23,294 nt of DNA, taken from NCBI RefSeq assembly GCF_905372745.1, contig NZ_CAJPQR010000036.1:1-23294 (forward strand). The letters are read 5' to 3'. The DNA comes from an uncultured Campylobacter sp. (lineage in GTDB: Bacteria; Campylobacterota; Campylobacteria; Campylobacterales; Campylobacteraceae). How positions within the stretch are numbered: position 1 is the first letter of the stretch; every line of letters starts with the position of its first letter. The notes beneath the pieces were generated by a model that saw only the letters and a list, made by a program, of their open reading frames with translations, was not told the DNA's origin and ran no database searches. This document shows positions 14,781 through 22,896 of this stretch, in pieces. The translations under genes were made by a program, and so were the position numbers.

Positions 14781-15524
14781 TTACATATATAGTCCGCCGT
14801 TGATCTTTAGCGTCTCGCCCGTGACGTAGCTGGCGTGATCGCTTAGCAAAAACGCCACGGCTTCGGCCACTTCGCTAGCGCTTCCGAATCGCTTTAGCGG
14901 GATGTTATCGCTGTAAGTTTTTTTGATTTCATCGCTTAGCTCGCTCGTCATATCCGTCTCGATAAAGCCCGGCGTAACGCAGTTAAAGCGGATATTTCTC
15001 GCTGCGCCCTCTTTGGCGAAGCTTTTGTTCATCGCGATCATTCCACCCTTGCTAGCAGCATAGTTTGCTTGCCCGGCATTACCCATCTCGCCCACGATCG
15101 AGGCTACGTTTACGACGGCGCCGAAGCGTTTTTTGCTCATTACTTTTAGCGCCTCGCGGCATCCGATAAAGGCCGAAGTTAAATTTGCGTTTATCACGCC
15201 GGTAAAATCCTCCGTCTTCATGCGAAGCGCGAGCTTGTCGTTTGTTATACCGGCGTTATTTACGAGGTAGCCCAGCTCGCCGTCGGCATCCGCGATCAAA
15301 TTTATCGCTTTTATAAACTCATCCTCGTCCGTCGCGTCAAATTTAACCACCGCGGCCTGTCCGCCGTTTGCTACGATTTCAGCTTGCAGAGCATCGGCGA
15401 TTTCAGGCTTTGAGCGGTAGTTTATCCAGACTTTTAGTCCCATTTGCGCCAGGGTTTTGGCTATCTGTGCGCCGATACCGCGGCTAGCTCCCGTGATTAG
15501 CACGTTTTTTCCGCTAAATTTCAT
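14781..15524 (-). CDS. fabG: 3-oxoacyl-ACP reductase
   Basis: NADPH-dependent short-chain dehydrogenase that reduces 3-oxoacyl-ACP in fatty acid elongation. 247 residues, the family norm. It shows the cofactor loop TGASRGIG (11-18), NNAG (89-92), and the active-site tetrad Asn112 (NANLTS), Ser142, Tyr155 and Lys159 (YAASK). The C-terminal VTGETLKINGGLYM is typical. The start is supported by AAGGAG (15530-15535, minus strand). It lies 80 bases after gpmI and 80 bases before acpP. Confidence 0.97.
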   Translation of the reverse strand: MKFSGKNVLITGASRGIGAQIAKTLAQMGLKVWINYRSKPEIADALQAEIVANGGQAAVVKFDATDEDEFIKAINLIADADGELGYLVNNAGITNDKLALRMKTEDFTGVINANLTSAFIGCREALKVMSKKRFGAVVNVASIVGEMGNAGQANYAASKGGMIAMNKSFAKEGAARNIRFNCVTPGFIETDMTSELSDEIKKTYSDNIPLKRFGSASEVAEAVAFLLSDHASYVTGETLKINGGLYM

Positions 15525-15604
15525 TTTTTCTCCTTGATTTCAAATTTGACCCGCATTTTATCAGACGAAAGCTAAAAAGCCTTTTACTTAAAATTTATAT
15601 AGTA

Positions 15605-17083
15605 TTAAAACAGCGCCTCGTCCATCTCAGCCGGTTTTTCGATACCCATCAGCGCCAAAACGCTCGCGGCGATATTGTTTAGACCGCCAGCTTTTACAGC
15701 CTTTACGCCCTCACCCATCACGAAGCAAAATACGTCAAAAGTCGTGTGATTGGTTAGCAAATTACCCTGCGCATCCTTCATCTGCTCGCAGTTGCCGTGG
15801 TCGCTCGTGATGATTAGCGCGTAGTTTTTCTCTTTTGCTTTTGCCACGATGCGTCCCAGCGCCGCATCCACGGCCTCGACCGCCTTTACCGCCGCGTCAA
15901 ATTCGCCCGTGTGCCCGACCATATCGCCGTTTGCGAAATTTACCACGATAAGATCCTGCCCGTCATCCATGCCTTTTAGCACTGCTTCGCACACGGCCTG
16001 CGCGCTCATTTCGGGCTTTTCGTCGTAGGTTTTGACCTTAGGGCTTGGCACCAGCACGCGCGTCTCGTTTTGGGCGAGCTCCTCGACGCCGCCGTTAAAG
16101 AAAAACGTCACGTGAGCGTATTTCTCGGTCTCGGCGGTGTGTAGCTGCGTTAAGCCCGCGTTTGCGACAACCTCGGCAAGGGTATTTTTTAACTTTTCGT
16201 TTTCAAATAGCACGGGAAAGGCGAAATTTGCGTCGTATTCGGTCATCGTGAGTAGATTTTTGACGACGAACGGGCGCGCGAATTCGCTAAAATCTTCATC
16301 GCCCAAAGCCGCCGCAATCTCGCGCACGCGGTCGTTTCTAAAGTTTATAAATATCATGCCGTCGTTTTCGCCGACACCCTCAAACCCGCCAAAGCTAGCC
16401 GGCACGATAAACTCGTCCGTCACCCCCGCTTCGTAGCTTTGCATGATGTATTCTAGCGGCGACACGGTTTGCCCGTTTTCCCCGCGCGTCATCGCATCGT
16501 AGGCCGTTTTTACGCGCTCCCAGCGCTTGTCGCGGTCCATCGCGTAAAATCTACCGCTAACGCTAGCTAGCTTAAAGCCCCCGCTTTGCGCCTTTTCTTG
16601 CAGCGATTTTATAAACGCCAGCCCGCTTTTTGGGCCTACGTCGCGACCGTCGGTTATCGCGTGAGCGCACACTTCGCAACCGTTTGCGACCGCAAGAGAG
16701 CACATCGCGTCAAAGTGGTTCATGTGCGAGTGTACGCCGCCGTCGCTGTAAAGCCCGACGACGTGGATGCGTTTGCAGGTTTTAAACAAATTTAAAAGCT
16801 TTTGGCTTTTAGCCAGTTCGCCGTTTTCAAAACCGAGCGAAATTTTTACCAAATTTTGATACAAAATCCGCCCGCTGCCGATGCACATGTGCCCGACCTC
16901 GCTGTTTCCCATCTGCCCGTCGGGTAGGCCCACTGCTAGGCCCGAGGTTTTTATGAGCGCGTTTGGGACGTTTTTAAACAGCCAGTCGTATGTGGGCTTT
17001 TTTGCCGCCGCAAATGCGTTAAATTCGCTACTTTCATTGTATCCGATACCGTCTGTTATCACCAAAATCGTTTTTTGCGCCAT
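15605..17083 (-). CDS. gpmI: 2,3-bisphosphoglycerate-independent phosphoglycerate mutase
   Basis: Manganese-dependent interconversion of 3- and 2-phosphoglycerate in glycolysis and gluconeogenesis. The 492 residues agree with Campylobacter homologues and are shorter than the usual ~510. It has the alkaline-phosphatase-superfamily metal Asp11 (LVITDGIG), the phosphoserine nucleophile Ser61 (MGNSEVGHM), the substrate-binding ITDGRD and FINFRNDR blocks, and C-terminal metal sites NFANGDMVGHTG and TSDHGNCEQM. No strong ribosome binding site precedes the ATG; TAAGG about 12 bases upstream is the best match. It is divergent from mraY, with a shared 79-base promoter region. Confidence 0.96.
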   Translation of the reverse strand: MAQKTILVITDGIGYNESSEFNAFAAAKKPTYDWLFKNVPNALIKTSGLAVGLPDGQMGNSEVGHMCIGSGRILYQNLVKISLGFENGELAKSQKLLNLFKTCKRIHVVGLYSDGGVHSHMNHFDAMCSLAVANGCEVCAHAITDGRDVGPKSGLAFIKSLQEKAQSGGFKLASVSGRFYAMDRDKRWERVKTAYDAMTRGENGQTVSPLEYIMQSYEAGVTDEFIVPASFGGFEGVGENDGMIFINFRNDRVREIAAALGDEDFSEFARPFVVKNLLTMTEYDANFAFPVLFENEKLKNTLAEVVANAGLTQLHTAETEKYAHVTFFFNGGVEELAQNETRVLVPSPKVKTYDEKPEMSAQAVCEAVLKGMDDGQDLIVVNFANGDMVGHTGEFDAAVKAVEAVDAALGRIVAKAKEKNYALIITSDHGNCEQMKDAQGNLLTNHTTFDVFCFVMGEGVKAVKAGGLNNIAASVLALMGIEKPAEMDEALF

Positions 17084-17123
17084 TTTTAAATTTTTGCCTT
17101 AAATTTAGATATTTTTTAACGGC

Positions 17124-17136
17124 ATTATACTAAAAT
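17124..17136. promoter_or_regulatory. Overlapping divergent -10 boxes for gpmI and mraY
   Basis: On the minus strand TATAAT (17124-17129) is a perfect -10 box 41 bases before the gpmI ATG. On the plus strand TATACT (17126-17131) or TAAAAT (17131-17136) serves mraY, 27-37 bases before its ATG. The boxes share bases, so RNA polymerase probably cannot occupy both at once. Confidence 0.6.
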
Positions 17137-17162
17137 TAGCCTTTTTTAAAATAAAGGCTTTT

Positions 17163-18227
17163 ATGTTTTACTATATTTATGAATTGTTAAATTTTAATAT
17201 CTTTCAATACATTACCGTTCGTGCGGGCTTTTCGTTTTTCATCGCATTTTGTTTGACCGTTTGGGCGCTGCCTAAATTTATCGCGTGGGCAAAGGCCAAA
17301 AACGCCGCCCAGCCCATCTACGAGCTAGCTCCGCAAACGCACCAAAAAAAGGCCAAAACGCCGACGATGGGCGGCCTGGTTTTTATCGGAGCGGCACTTG
17401 CGGCGAGCGTGATCTGCGCGAGATTAGATAATGTTTTCGTCTTCGCCTCGCTTATCTGCCTTGCTGGCTTTACGGCGCTTGGGTTTAAAGACGACTACCG
17501 CAAAATTTCAGGCGGCAAAAACCACGACGGACTAAGCCCCAAAGCCAAGCTTGCCGCGCAAATTTTAATCGCTCTGGCTGTCTCGACGATGCTATATTTT
17601 AACGGCGAGTTGGGCAGCAAATTTTACTTACCGTTTTACAAATTTCCCGTGCTTGATCTTGGCATTTTTGCAGTGGCCTTTTGGACTCTCGTCATCGTCG
17701 CAGCATCAAACGCGGTAAATTTAACCGACGGGCTAGACGGGCTAGCTACGGTGCCTGCGGTGTTTTCGCTGCTGACTTTGGGCGTATTCGCCTACATCTG
17801 CGGACACGCGGTCTTTAGTTCGTATTTACTTCTACCCAAGATCGCGGGCGTGGGCGAGACTGTCGTAGTGGCTGCCGCCCTGATCGGCTCTCTGATGGGA
17901 TTTTTGTGGTTTAACTGCCATCCGGCCGAGGTTTTTATGGGCGACAGCGGGAGCCTCAGCGTAGGCGCATATATCGGACTCATAGGCGTGATGACGAAAA
18001 ACGAGATCCTGCTCATCATCATCGGCTTCGTCTTTGTCATGGAGACTTTGAGCGTGATTTTGCAGGTCGGAAGCTTTAAAATTTTTAAAAAGAGAATTTT
18101 TCTCATGGCGCCGATACACCATCATTTTGAGATAAAAGGCTGGGTAGAAAATAAGATCATCGTGAGATTTTGGCTCATCGCCGTTTTGGCAAATTTGATC
18201 GCGCTGACCGCGTTAAAAATCAGGTAA
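17163..18227 (+). CDS. mraY: Phospho-N-acetylmuramoyl-pentapeptide transferase
   Basis: Integral membrane enzyme that makes lipid I by moving phospho-MurNAc-pentapeptide to undecaprenyl phosphate. 354 residues and about ten hydrophobic segments, as expected. Conserved sites are TPTMGG (66-71), Asp110-Asp111 in FKDDYRK, Asp189 in NLTDGLDGL, Asp261 in FMGDSGS, and the histidine cluster in APIHHHFE (His319-321). The ribosome binding site AAAGG (17153-17157) precedes the ATG. First gene of mraY - unknown - murD; the next start is 19 bases on. Confidence 0.98.
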   Translation: MFYYIYELLNFNIFQYITVRAGFSFFIAFCLTVWALPKFIAWAKAKNAAQPIYELAPQTHQKKAKTPTMGGLVFIGAALAASVICARLDNVFVFASLICLAGFTALGFKDDYRKISGGKNHDGLSPKAKLAAQILIALAVSTMLYFNGELGSKFYLPFYKFPVLDLGIFAVAFWTLVIVAASNAVNLTDGLDGLATVPAVFSLLTLGVFAYICGHAVFSSYLLLPKIAGVGETVVVAAALIGSLMGFLWFNCHPAEVFMGDSGSLSVGAYIGLIGVMTKNEILLIIIGFVFVMETLSVILQVGSFKIFKKRIFLMAPIHHHFEIKGWVENKIIVRFWLIAVLANLIALTALKIR

Positions 18228-18246
18228 ATTTAACAAGGAGAATTTA

Positions 18247-18765
18247 ATGAGAGCGCAGATAGAGCCCGACTTTGAAACCGCGCGCAAAAGATACGACGAA
18301 ATTTTAAAGAAAATTTTAGCCTACGCCGACTACTGCGACGCGCACGGCGACGAGAGCGGCGAGAAATACCGCGAGCTGGAAAACGAGCTGCACGCGATCA
18401 CGGGCAAAGATATGAGTAAATTTGACCTGTGGGAGTGGTGGGAGGCCGACGGGGCTGAAAATTTAGCTTTTGACGTCGCGCTTCCGGAGCCTCGCCTCGT
18501 GCCAGACATCACAAAGGACGAGCTGCGCGAGATCATAGAGCGCATGACGAGTTTCGAGCCGCAAGAGAGCGAAGACGAGTTTTTGGACGAGTTTTACGAT
18601 CGTCCGAATTTCGCTTGCGAAGGCGGATATTTTACCGAGTTTTTAAAGCTAAATTTTAAAGATACTTATGATTTTAAACTTTTTACCAGACACAAACGAA
18701 ACGGCGTAATGATCGAGCTGAACGCAGAGGAAATAACGCAAATTTTATGGGGCAAAAGGGCGTAA
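18247..18765 (+). CDS. Acidic protein of unknown function between mraY and murD
   Basis: 172 residues, soluble, acidic, and rich in Glu, Asp and aromatic residues; I do not recognise the family. The N-terminal half (1-60) is predicted helical, with a charged heptad-like pattern (ARKRYDEILKKILAYADYCD). It is followed by a Trp-rich spot (LWEWWEADG, 61-69) and an acidic segment before the C-terminal part ending KRNGVMIELNAEEITQILWG. There is no signal peptide or membrane segment. A strong ribosome binding site AAGGAG (18235-18240) lies 6 bases before the ATG. Gaps of 19 and 12 bases to mraY and murD show that it is translated from the same mRNA. Codon use resembles the neighbours, so it is a real resident gene. 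A link to cell-wall synthesis is suggested only by position. Confidence 0.85.
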   Translation: MRAQIEPDFETARKRYDEILKKILAYADYCDAHGDESGEKYRELENELHAITGKDMSKFDLWEWWEADGAENLAFDVALPEPRLVPDITKDELREIIERMTSFEPQESEDEFLDEFYDRPNFACEGGYFTEFLKLNFKDTYDFKLFTRHKRNGVMIELNAEEITQILWGKRA

Positions 18766-18777
18766 AAAGGAGCAAAA

Positions 18778-20040
18778 ATGAGAAAATCGCTATTTGGCTA
18801 CGGCGGCACGACGCGCGCGATCGCGAAAAACTTCGGCAAAGAGGGCGGCTGGGACATCTACGACGATCAATTTAGCGAGATATCAAGCGACGAATGGGGT
18901 AATGCCCTACTACCGCCAAACCTTTTCGTGCCCGAAAAAAGCGGCTTAGAGATACCTAGCCCCGGCTTCCCGCCCAGCCACGAGCTGGTTAAAAAAGCGC
19001 AAAATCTCATCAGCGAGTACGACTATTTTTATAAAATTTACGGCGCCAAAATGCCGTTTACCGTCTGGATCAGCGGCACGAACGGCAAAACAACGACGAC
19101 GAAGATGACGCAGCACCTGCTGGCGCGCTACGGCTCGGCAATGGGCGGCAACGTCGGGGTTCCGCTCGCAGACCTGGACCCAAACGCCAAAATTTGGGTG
19201 CTTGAAACCAGCTCCTTTACGATGCACTACACGAACATTGCCGTGCCCGGCATCTACGCGCTTTTGCCTATCACGCCAGATCACCTCAGCTGGCACGGCG
19301 ACTTTGCGCAGTATGAGCGCGCCAAGCTAAAACCGCTAGCGACGATGGGCGAAAATGCGGTCGCGATCCTGCCTAAAATTTACGCCGAGACGCCGACTAA
19401 AGCAAAGGTGATAAGCTACGAAAACGAGGCGGATTTGGCCCGGTTTTGCGGGGTAAATTTAAACGATATCGCCTTTAAAACGCCGTTTTTAACGGACGCT
19501 CTTTTAGCGCTTGCTATCCAGAAAATTTTGCTTGACAGGTGCGACGTAGAGCTTTTAAACGGCTTTGTCATCGAAGGCAACAAGCTAGAGGAGTTTCGGG
19601 ACGCGCGCGGACGCACGTGGGTCAACGACACGAAGGCGACCAACATCGACGCGAGCATCCAAGCCGTAAAGCGATATGAGGGCAAATTTTTGCATTTGAT
19701 TTTAGGCGGCGACGATAAGGGTGTAGATATGCGGCCGCTTTTTGAAGTCTTGCTCGGTGCTAAAGCGCAAATTTACGCTATCGGCTCAAATACGGACAAA
19801 CTGATGACGCTTGCGGGCGAGTTTAAAATCCCGGCCGTAAAATGCGAATTTTTAAACGTCGCAGTCGGCGAGATAGATAAACGTTTTAAATTTGACGGAG
19901 CCGCTAAAACTGGCGCAAATAGCGAAAATTTGGACGAGATAGCGCTTTTAAGTCCTGCGGCGGCAAGCCTCGATCAGTTTAGCAGCTACGCGGAGCGCGG
20001 GGATGAATTTAAAAAAGCGATCTTAAATTTGCAAATTTAA
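18778..20040 (+). CDS. murD: UDP-N-acetylmuramoylalanine--D-glutamate ligase
   Basis: Cytoplasmic ATP-dependent ligase that adds D-Glu to UDP-MurNAc-L-Ala. The 420 residues are a little shorter than the ~438 of E. coli. The N-terminal Rossmann-like domain begins LFGYGGTTRAIA. The ATP loop is SGTNGKTTTTK (99-109), followed by TPDHLSWHG (166-174) and the Mur-ligase signature NDTKATN (283-289) after TWV. The C-terminal SPAAASLDQF (392-401) and ERGDEF are family hallmarks. The ribosome binding site AAAAGGAG precedes the ATG. Last gene of the mraY operon, with a hairpin 20 bases after the stop. Confidence 0.97.
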   Translation: MRKSLFGYGGTTRAIAKNFGKEGGWDIYDDQFSEISSDEWGNALLPPNLFVPEKSGLEIPSPGFPPSHELVKKAQNLISEYDYFYKIYGAKMPFTVWISGTNGKTTTTKMTQHLLARYGSAMGGNVGVPLADLDPNAKIWVLETSSFTMHYTNIAVPGIYALLPITPDHLSWHGDFAQYERAKLKPLATMGENAVAILPKIYAETPTKAKVISYENEADLARFCGVNLNDIAFKTPFLTDALLALAIQKILLDRCDVELLNGFVIEGNKLEEFRDARGRTWVNDTKATNIDASIQAVKRYEGKFLHLILGGDDKGVDMRPLFEVLLGAKAQIYAIGSNTDKLMTLAGEFKIPAVKCEFLNVAVGEIDKRFKFDGAAKTGANSENLDEIALLSPAAASLDQFSSYAERGDEFKKAILNLQI

Positions 20041-20059
20041 CGCAACGCGTGCGCTTTAA

Positions 20060-20087
20060 AGTCGCTAAATTTGAGCGACTGCCTTTT
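20060..20087 (+). terminator. Terminator after murD
   Basis: A 7-bp stem, AGTCGCT (20060-20066) with AGCGACT (20074-20080), a 7-base loop, then GCC and four T residues. It marks the end of the mraY - murD transcript. Confidence 0.7.
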
Positions 20088-20157
20088 AAAATAAATTTTG
20101 TATTTTAAAAATGCGCCGAATTTTGCGTCTTTAACCGAAATTTAAGTATCAAATAGC

Positions 20158-20163
20158 TAAAAT
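20158..20163 (+). promoter_or_regulatory. -10 box of the tRNA-Phe gene
   Basis: TAAAAT ends 22 bases before the first base of the tRNA. No other promoter-like sequence is closer. Confidence 0.5.
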
Positions 20164-20185
20164 CACATTTCTTTATTTACAACGT

Positions 20186-20261
20186 GGTTGGATAGCTCAG
20201 TCGGTAGAGCAGCAGACTGAAAATCTGCGTGTCGGCAGTTCGATTCTGCCTCTAACCACCA
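20186..20261 (+). tRNA. tRNA-Phe (GAA)
   Basis: A 76-base cloverleaf. The acceptor stem pairs GGTTGGA (20186-20192) with TCTAACC (20251-20257), with one G-T pair. The anticodon stem is GCAGA (20212-20216) / TCTGC (20224-20228) with anticodon GAA at 20219-20221. The T arm contains GTTCGATTC. The discriminator is A20258 and the CCA (20259-20261) is encoded in the genome. The gene is intact. An integrase lies just downstream in the same direction, so its 3' end is the likely integration target. Confidence 0.97.
20240..20261 (+). other. Candidate attL of the integrated element
   Basis: P4-type integrases usually use the 3' part of a tRNA gene, from the T arm to CCA, and rebuild an intact tRNA on insertion. 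The element genes begin directly after this tRNA. No second copy of the tRNA 3' end is seen up to 23294, so attR lies beyond the window and the core cannot be defined here. Confidence 0.4.
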
Positions 20262-20383
20262 TTCTATTTATTTAATCCCCTATGATACAATCCCAATAAC
20301 ACCGAAAGAAGCCCTAAAATACGGCATTTCTAAGCTATTTATAATCCAATAAGCTACAATGAAATATAGTGCAATCCAAAGAT

Positions 20384-20484
20384 TTTTGGAACACTTACGG
20401 AACATTGAGAGCATTTTTATGAGCCAAAAAATCCCCCAATGTTCCAAAATGTGCCGTTTTTTAAAAATACTAAATGTTCCAAAA
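20384..20484. repeat. TGTTCCAAAA repeats in the integrase leader
   Basis: TGTTCCAAAA occurs at 20440-20449 and 20475-20484, and in inverted form (TTTTGGAACA) at 20384-20393. In addition GGAACATTG (20399-20407) and CAATGTTCC (20438-20446) form a perfect 9-bp inverted repeat. Four GGAACA/TGTTCC sites in about 100 bases between the tRNA and the integrase suggest integrase arm-type sites or repressor operators. Confidence 0.6.
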
Positions 20485-20515
20485 CGCTTTTAAATATGGT
20501 ATTTTAGGGGCTAAA

Positions 20516-21720
20516 ATGGCAATAGATATTTTAAAAGATACACAAATACGCAAAGCAATCAAGAAAGAAAAAGACTACTCATTGACCGACGGCGGGGGCT
20601 TAGCGATACTTATCACCTCTAAAGGCGTGAAAAGGTGGGTATTTTATTACATAGACCCGGTAAGCGGTAAAAAATGTAGCGCAGGCTTTGGGCTTTATCC
20701 GGATATTACCCTGGCAAGAGCAAGAGAGCTAAGAGCGGAATACAAAAGCCTAATATCGCAAGGCATAAGCCCGAAAGAGCACAAAAAGCAGGTAAGAGAG
20801 CAAAGACAAAGCGACCATAAGCAGACGTTTAGCAAAGTATTTAACGAGTGGCTGGAGCTTGAAAAAATGCGAGTGCTGCCAAAAACCCTACAAACCAAAG
20901 CAAACCGTATAAATAATCATATTACGCCTCTTATAGGGGATAGAGCTATCAAAAGCATAAATCACGGCGAGATAGCGCAAATATTAGAGCAGATAGGCAA
21001 GGATACGCCTCAAACGGCGCAAATACTGCACCAGCTATTAAATAACATATTTCATTACGCCACCACAAAAGGCTACACGCCTTTTAATATCATCTCGAAT
21101 ATCCAGGCAAAGGCGATCATCATAAATAAAGAGGCAGAGCATTACGGCAAGCTTACCGAGATAGAGGACTTAAAAGCGTTTATTAATAAAATTTACGATT
21201 ATCCGTTTTTTCTTAGCACGCGCAATATTTTAAAATTCGCCCTGCATATTCCTTTGAGGGTCGCACCGCTTACGCTTTTAAAGTGGGAATACGTGGATTT
21301 TGACAAGAAGCTTTTAATAATACCAAGAGAGCTACAAAAGAATAAGAATAAATCGCTAGGGCTTTTATCTTGCCTCTAAGCGATGAGGTTATTAGTATCC
21401 TAAGAGAGTAGGAGCGAGAATTTAAAGCCTACCCGTATATTTTTATGAATACGAGCTACAAAAACCCGATCCACAAAGATACACCTACAAAAACCATTAA
21501 AGAGTTTGAATTTTACGATAGAGATACCGGGCGGATAATAACGGCTCATAGCTTTAGAGGAATATTTAAAATAGCCGTTTACAACTACCGAGAGCAACAC
21601 AACACCAGCACGGAAGCAATCAACAAGGCATTAGACCACCTGCACGGCGACAGGGTGGAGTTATCATACAGCGAAAAAGCGACCTTTTTAAACGAGCTTA
21701 GGGGCTTTTTGAGTGGTTGA
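20516..21720 (+). pseudogene. P4-type tyrosine-recombinase integrase, broken by frameshift and amber codon
   Basis: Integrase of the element in tRNA-Phe. I place the start at 20516 (MAIDILKDTQ), with AGGGG (20506-20510) before it; a longer frame opens at 20474 with no ribosome binding site. The N-terminal DUF4102-type arm-binding domain shows LTDGGG (23-28) and FGLYPDITLARARE (about 57-70). A core-binding helical domain follows, then the catalytic Arg in HIPLRVAPLTLLKW (about residue 248). The frame shifts by one base near 21350-21362 and reading continues as AFILPLSDEVISILRE. It then hits an in-frame TAG at 21409-21411 and goes on with AHSFRG (His and Arg), ALDHLHGD (His) and a Tyr in ELSYSEKA. 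A further frame from about 21705 to 21758 reads EWLSGFILNLRDEER, so the C-terminus may be shifted too. Catalytic residues survive, but no single frame links them. Confidence 0.88.
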
Positions 21721-21760
21721 GCGGATTTATACTAAATTTGAGAGATGAGGAGCGATAACG

Positions 21761-22474
21761 ATGGCAAGATTAAGCGAAACGACCGATGACAGCAAAAAAC
21801 TAACAAAGACACAACGCGAGAAAATGGCACAAGGGGAGGCGGTTATCGAAGCGATAGGGGATTTTTTACAAAAAGATAAATTTTTCCCAGTATTAGATAA
21901 TTACAAAAGTATCGCAGGAGATATTTTAAAATTACTTGACGACATTAAAAACCAAGAAGCAGACCCGGACGCTAAATTTGATTTTGATAGCTTTGCGCCA
22001 TATTATGTGTTTTTTGCTTATGATAGGGCTAAAGATAAAGCGATGAAAATTATCTGCGATTTTATTCAGGATTGCGCCTTAAAAAAGCGGCAGGCAAAAC
22101 CTACCGAAGTAATAAGATATGAAGCCTACTTAAAAGCTCTTAGTTTGCTAGATATGGCTTTTGACATAGATATAAGCGACTTAAAGAGAGAGTATTTTAC
22201 TTTTGACGAAACGAGAGAGCCACCGCTATACGGTGCACAGCTCCATTTATGCGAAATGAGAGATTACGCAGACGCCTATTTTGGCGACTTTAAAAAGACG
22301 ATTGACGCTTACAAACAAGGAACGAAAATAATTAATATCAAAGAAAAATTTAGAGACAGAATATTAGAACTAGCAGAAATTTATCAAATTCTCTTTAACA
22401 ACAAAGAAGCCGATGATAATATTTTAGCTGGCAAAACAATTAAATACTTTGGGCTAAAAGAGAATGAGACATAA
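21761..22474 (+). CDS. Hypothetical protein of the integrated element
   Basis: 237 residues; I do not recognise it. It is soluble, charged and probably all-helical, with no signal peptide or membrane segment. The Lys/Asp/Glu-rich N-terminus (1-30) is followed by FLQKDKFFPVLDNYKSIAG (34-52), an aromatic stretch PYYVFFAYDRAKDKA (79-93), and helices to the C-terminus. The ribosome binding site GAGGAG (21747-21752) precedes the ATG. It is lower in GC and richer in AAA and GAA codons than the core genes. It sits directly after the integrase, where many elements carry cargo or accessory genes, but nothing in the sequence shows a role. Confidence 0.75.
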   Translation: MARLSETTDDSKKLTKTQREKMAQGEAVIEAIGDFLQKDKFFPVLDNYKSIAGDILKLLDDIKNQEADPDAKFDFDSFAPYYVFFAYDRAKDKAMKIICDFIQDCALKKRQAKPTEVIRYEAYLKALSLLDMAFDIDISDLKREYFTFDETREPPLYGAQLHLCEMRDYADAYFGDFKKTIDAYKQGTKIINIKEKFRDRILELAEIYQILFNNKEADDNILAGKTIKYFGLKENET

Positions 22475-22503
22475 GCGCGAGGAATTTTTCCCAGGACAAT
22501 AAA

Positions 22504-22521
22504 ATCCCTATTTTTAGGGGT
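22504..22521 (+). terminator. Weak hairpin after the 237-residue gene
   Basis: ATCCCTA (22504-22510) pairs with TAGGGGT (22515-22521), with one G-T pair and a TTTT loop, followed a few bases later by TTTTT (22531-22535). It is placed 30 bases after the stop. It may separate this gene from the next group. Confidence 0.4.
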
Positions 22522-22677
22522 CTTGCTTAATTTTTACGTACTCATTTTCTTAATAATTTCACTCTAAAATCTCAAAAACCGCTAACACTTCGTGAAAAAT
22601 TTCCCTAGCTTTAACTTGCCTATTCGTGCAACAATACCCTCATCAAGCTTGAATAAAAACAAATAAAGGTCAATACA

Positions 22678-22896
22678 ATGCAACAAACTACACACGAAAG
22701 AAAAAAGCTAAGAGCTTATGAGGTGGCAAAGATTTACGGGGTAAGCCAAAGCACAATCTGGAATTACACTAAAAAAGGATACCTAAAGCCTGTAAAGGTG
22801 GGCGAGAGAGTAACCCTATTTGACGCTTTAGAGTGCGATCAATTCTTTAACGGCAAGAATGCGGAGCAAGACAATGAGACAGGCACGCACGAATAA
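22678..22896 (+). CDS. Excisionase-like helix-turn-helix protein
   Basis: 72 residues with a winged-helix HTH of the MerR/excisionase (HTH_17) type: RAYEVAKIYGVSQSTIWNYT (12-31), then the wing LKPVKVGERVTLFDALECDQFF. This length and domain are typical of Xis/AlpA proteins of prophages and islands, which bind the attachment site or regulate the integrase. The ribosome binding site AAAGGT (22665-22670) lies 7 bases before the ATG. The following gene starts inside it, so the two are translationally coupled. Confidence 0.82.
   Translation: MQQTTHERKKLRAYEVAKIYGVSQSTIWNYTKKGYLKPVKVGERVTLFDALECDQFFNGKNAEQDNETGTHE

Noticed and set aside
20419..20493. 24-residue frame MSQKIPQCSK... upstream of the integrase
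   Set aside because: It has no ribosome binding site and is built over the TGTTCCAAAA repeats, so it is better read as part of the regulatory or attachment region.
20474..20515. Longer integrase start at 20474
   Set aside because: No ribosome binding site precedes it. The ATG at 20516 has AGGGG upstream and gives the usual integrase N-terminus.
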